Assembly: GCA_011800805.1 (NCBI GenBank)
Contig: MPNW01000092.1
Span: 143,958 to 193,558 of the forward strand
Direction: 5' to 3'
Source of the DNA: Hirudo medicinalis
Taxonomy: Eukaryota > Annelida > Clitellata > Hirudinida > Hirudinidae
Length of the DNA stretch: 49,601 nt
Every line of letters starts with the position of its first letter. Position 1 is the stretch's first letter. Below are positions 49,492-49,601 of this stretch, in pieces. The translations under genes were made by a program, and so were the position numbers. The notes below the pieces were generated by a model that was not told the origin of the DNA, ran no database searches, and saw nothing but the letters and a program-made list of their open reading frames with translations.

Positions 49492-49601
49492 TTATTGTTG
49501 TGGATATTTTGGAGATAAATTGGATAAGGTTTTGTCACCCATTCAGGTAATGCTGTACGCAAACACACGATGAGGTGTTGGTGCATTTTTGCATGTCATT
49601 T

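Noticed and set aside
49377..49586. Open frame with a polyglutamine run on the minus strand
   Set aside because: It is only the translation of a TTG/CTG microsatellite, with no conserved flanks.

Overview
The window is a low-GC stretch of nuclear DNA from an animal. It holds spliced genes with GT-AG introns, dense degraded transposons and one assembly gap. The host proteins (kinesin-1 heavy chain, DCAF7/WDR68, TP53RK/Bud32, TFIIA gamma, a TRIM-NHL E3 ligase) are ordinary metazoan proteins. Details such as the DCAF7 segment [10 protein letters not shown] and the TFIIA gamma start [12 protein letters not shown] look invertebrate, probably protostome. The species cannot be named from sequence alone.

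Layout: 1-636 holds LINE scraps. A Tc1-like transposon with both terminal inverted repeats lies at 926-2536. The TFIIA small-subunit gene (three coding exons, plus strand, with a one-base frameshift) is at 3641-4890. A single-exon TRIM-NHL gene (682 aa, plus) is at 7327-9375. A hammerhead-ribozyme-like motif (minus) lies near 10426-10475. TP53RK (two exons, plus) is at 11074-11956. The kinesin-1 heavy chain gene occupies 14457-30554 on the minus strand: 21 coding exons joining in frame to 951 aa. LINE relics fill 31320-33126. About 2.9 kb follows in which I see nothing clear, then a 137-base run of N (36094-36230) inside a Tc1-like relic. DCAF7 (eight coding exons, minus, 348 aa) spans 37960-46664. 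The last 2.2 kb is a pogo-like transposon with terminal inverted repeats, itself invaded by a CR1-like LINE and a SINE.

The five host genes belong to unrelated housekeeping processes (transcription initiation, ubiquitin ligation, tRNA modification through KEOPS, axonal/organelle transport, DYRK-kinase/CRL4 scaffolding). I see no operon-like logic. All other coding-like sequence I recognise is mobile DNA: Tc1/mariner, pogo, at least three hAT types, Ty3/Gypsy, a solo LTR, L2/CR1-like and R2-like LINEs, and a tRNA-derived SINE family with about eight copies. Much of it sits in the long introns of the kinesin and DCAF7 genes.

The observations most worth following are the hammerhead-like motif, the frameshift in the TFIIA gene, the altered IAK autoinhibitory motif and the GC-AG intron in kinesin, the nested-insertion histories (solo LTR in LINE; CR1 and SINE in pogo), and the SINE family. 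I did not find convincing evidence of a wholly new gene system. All exon boundaries were read by eye from splice signals and frame continuity.
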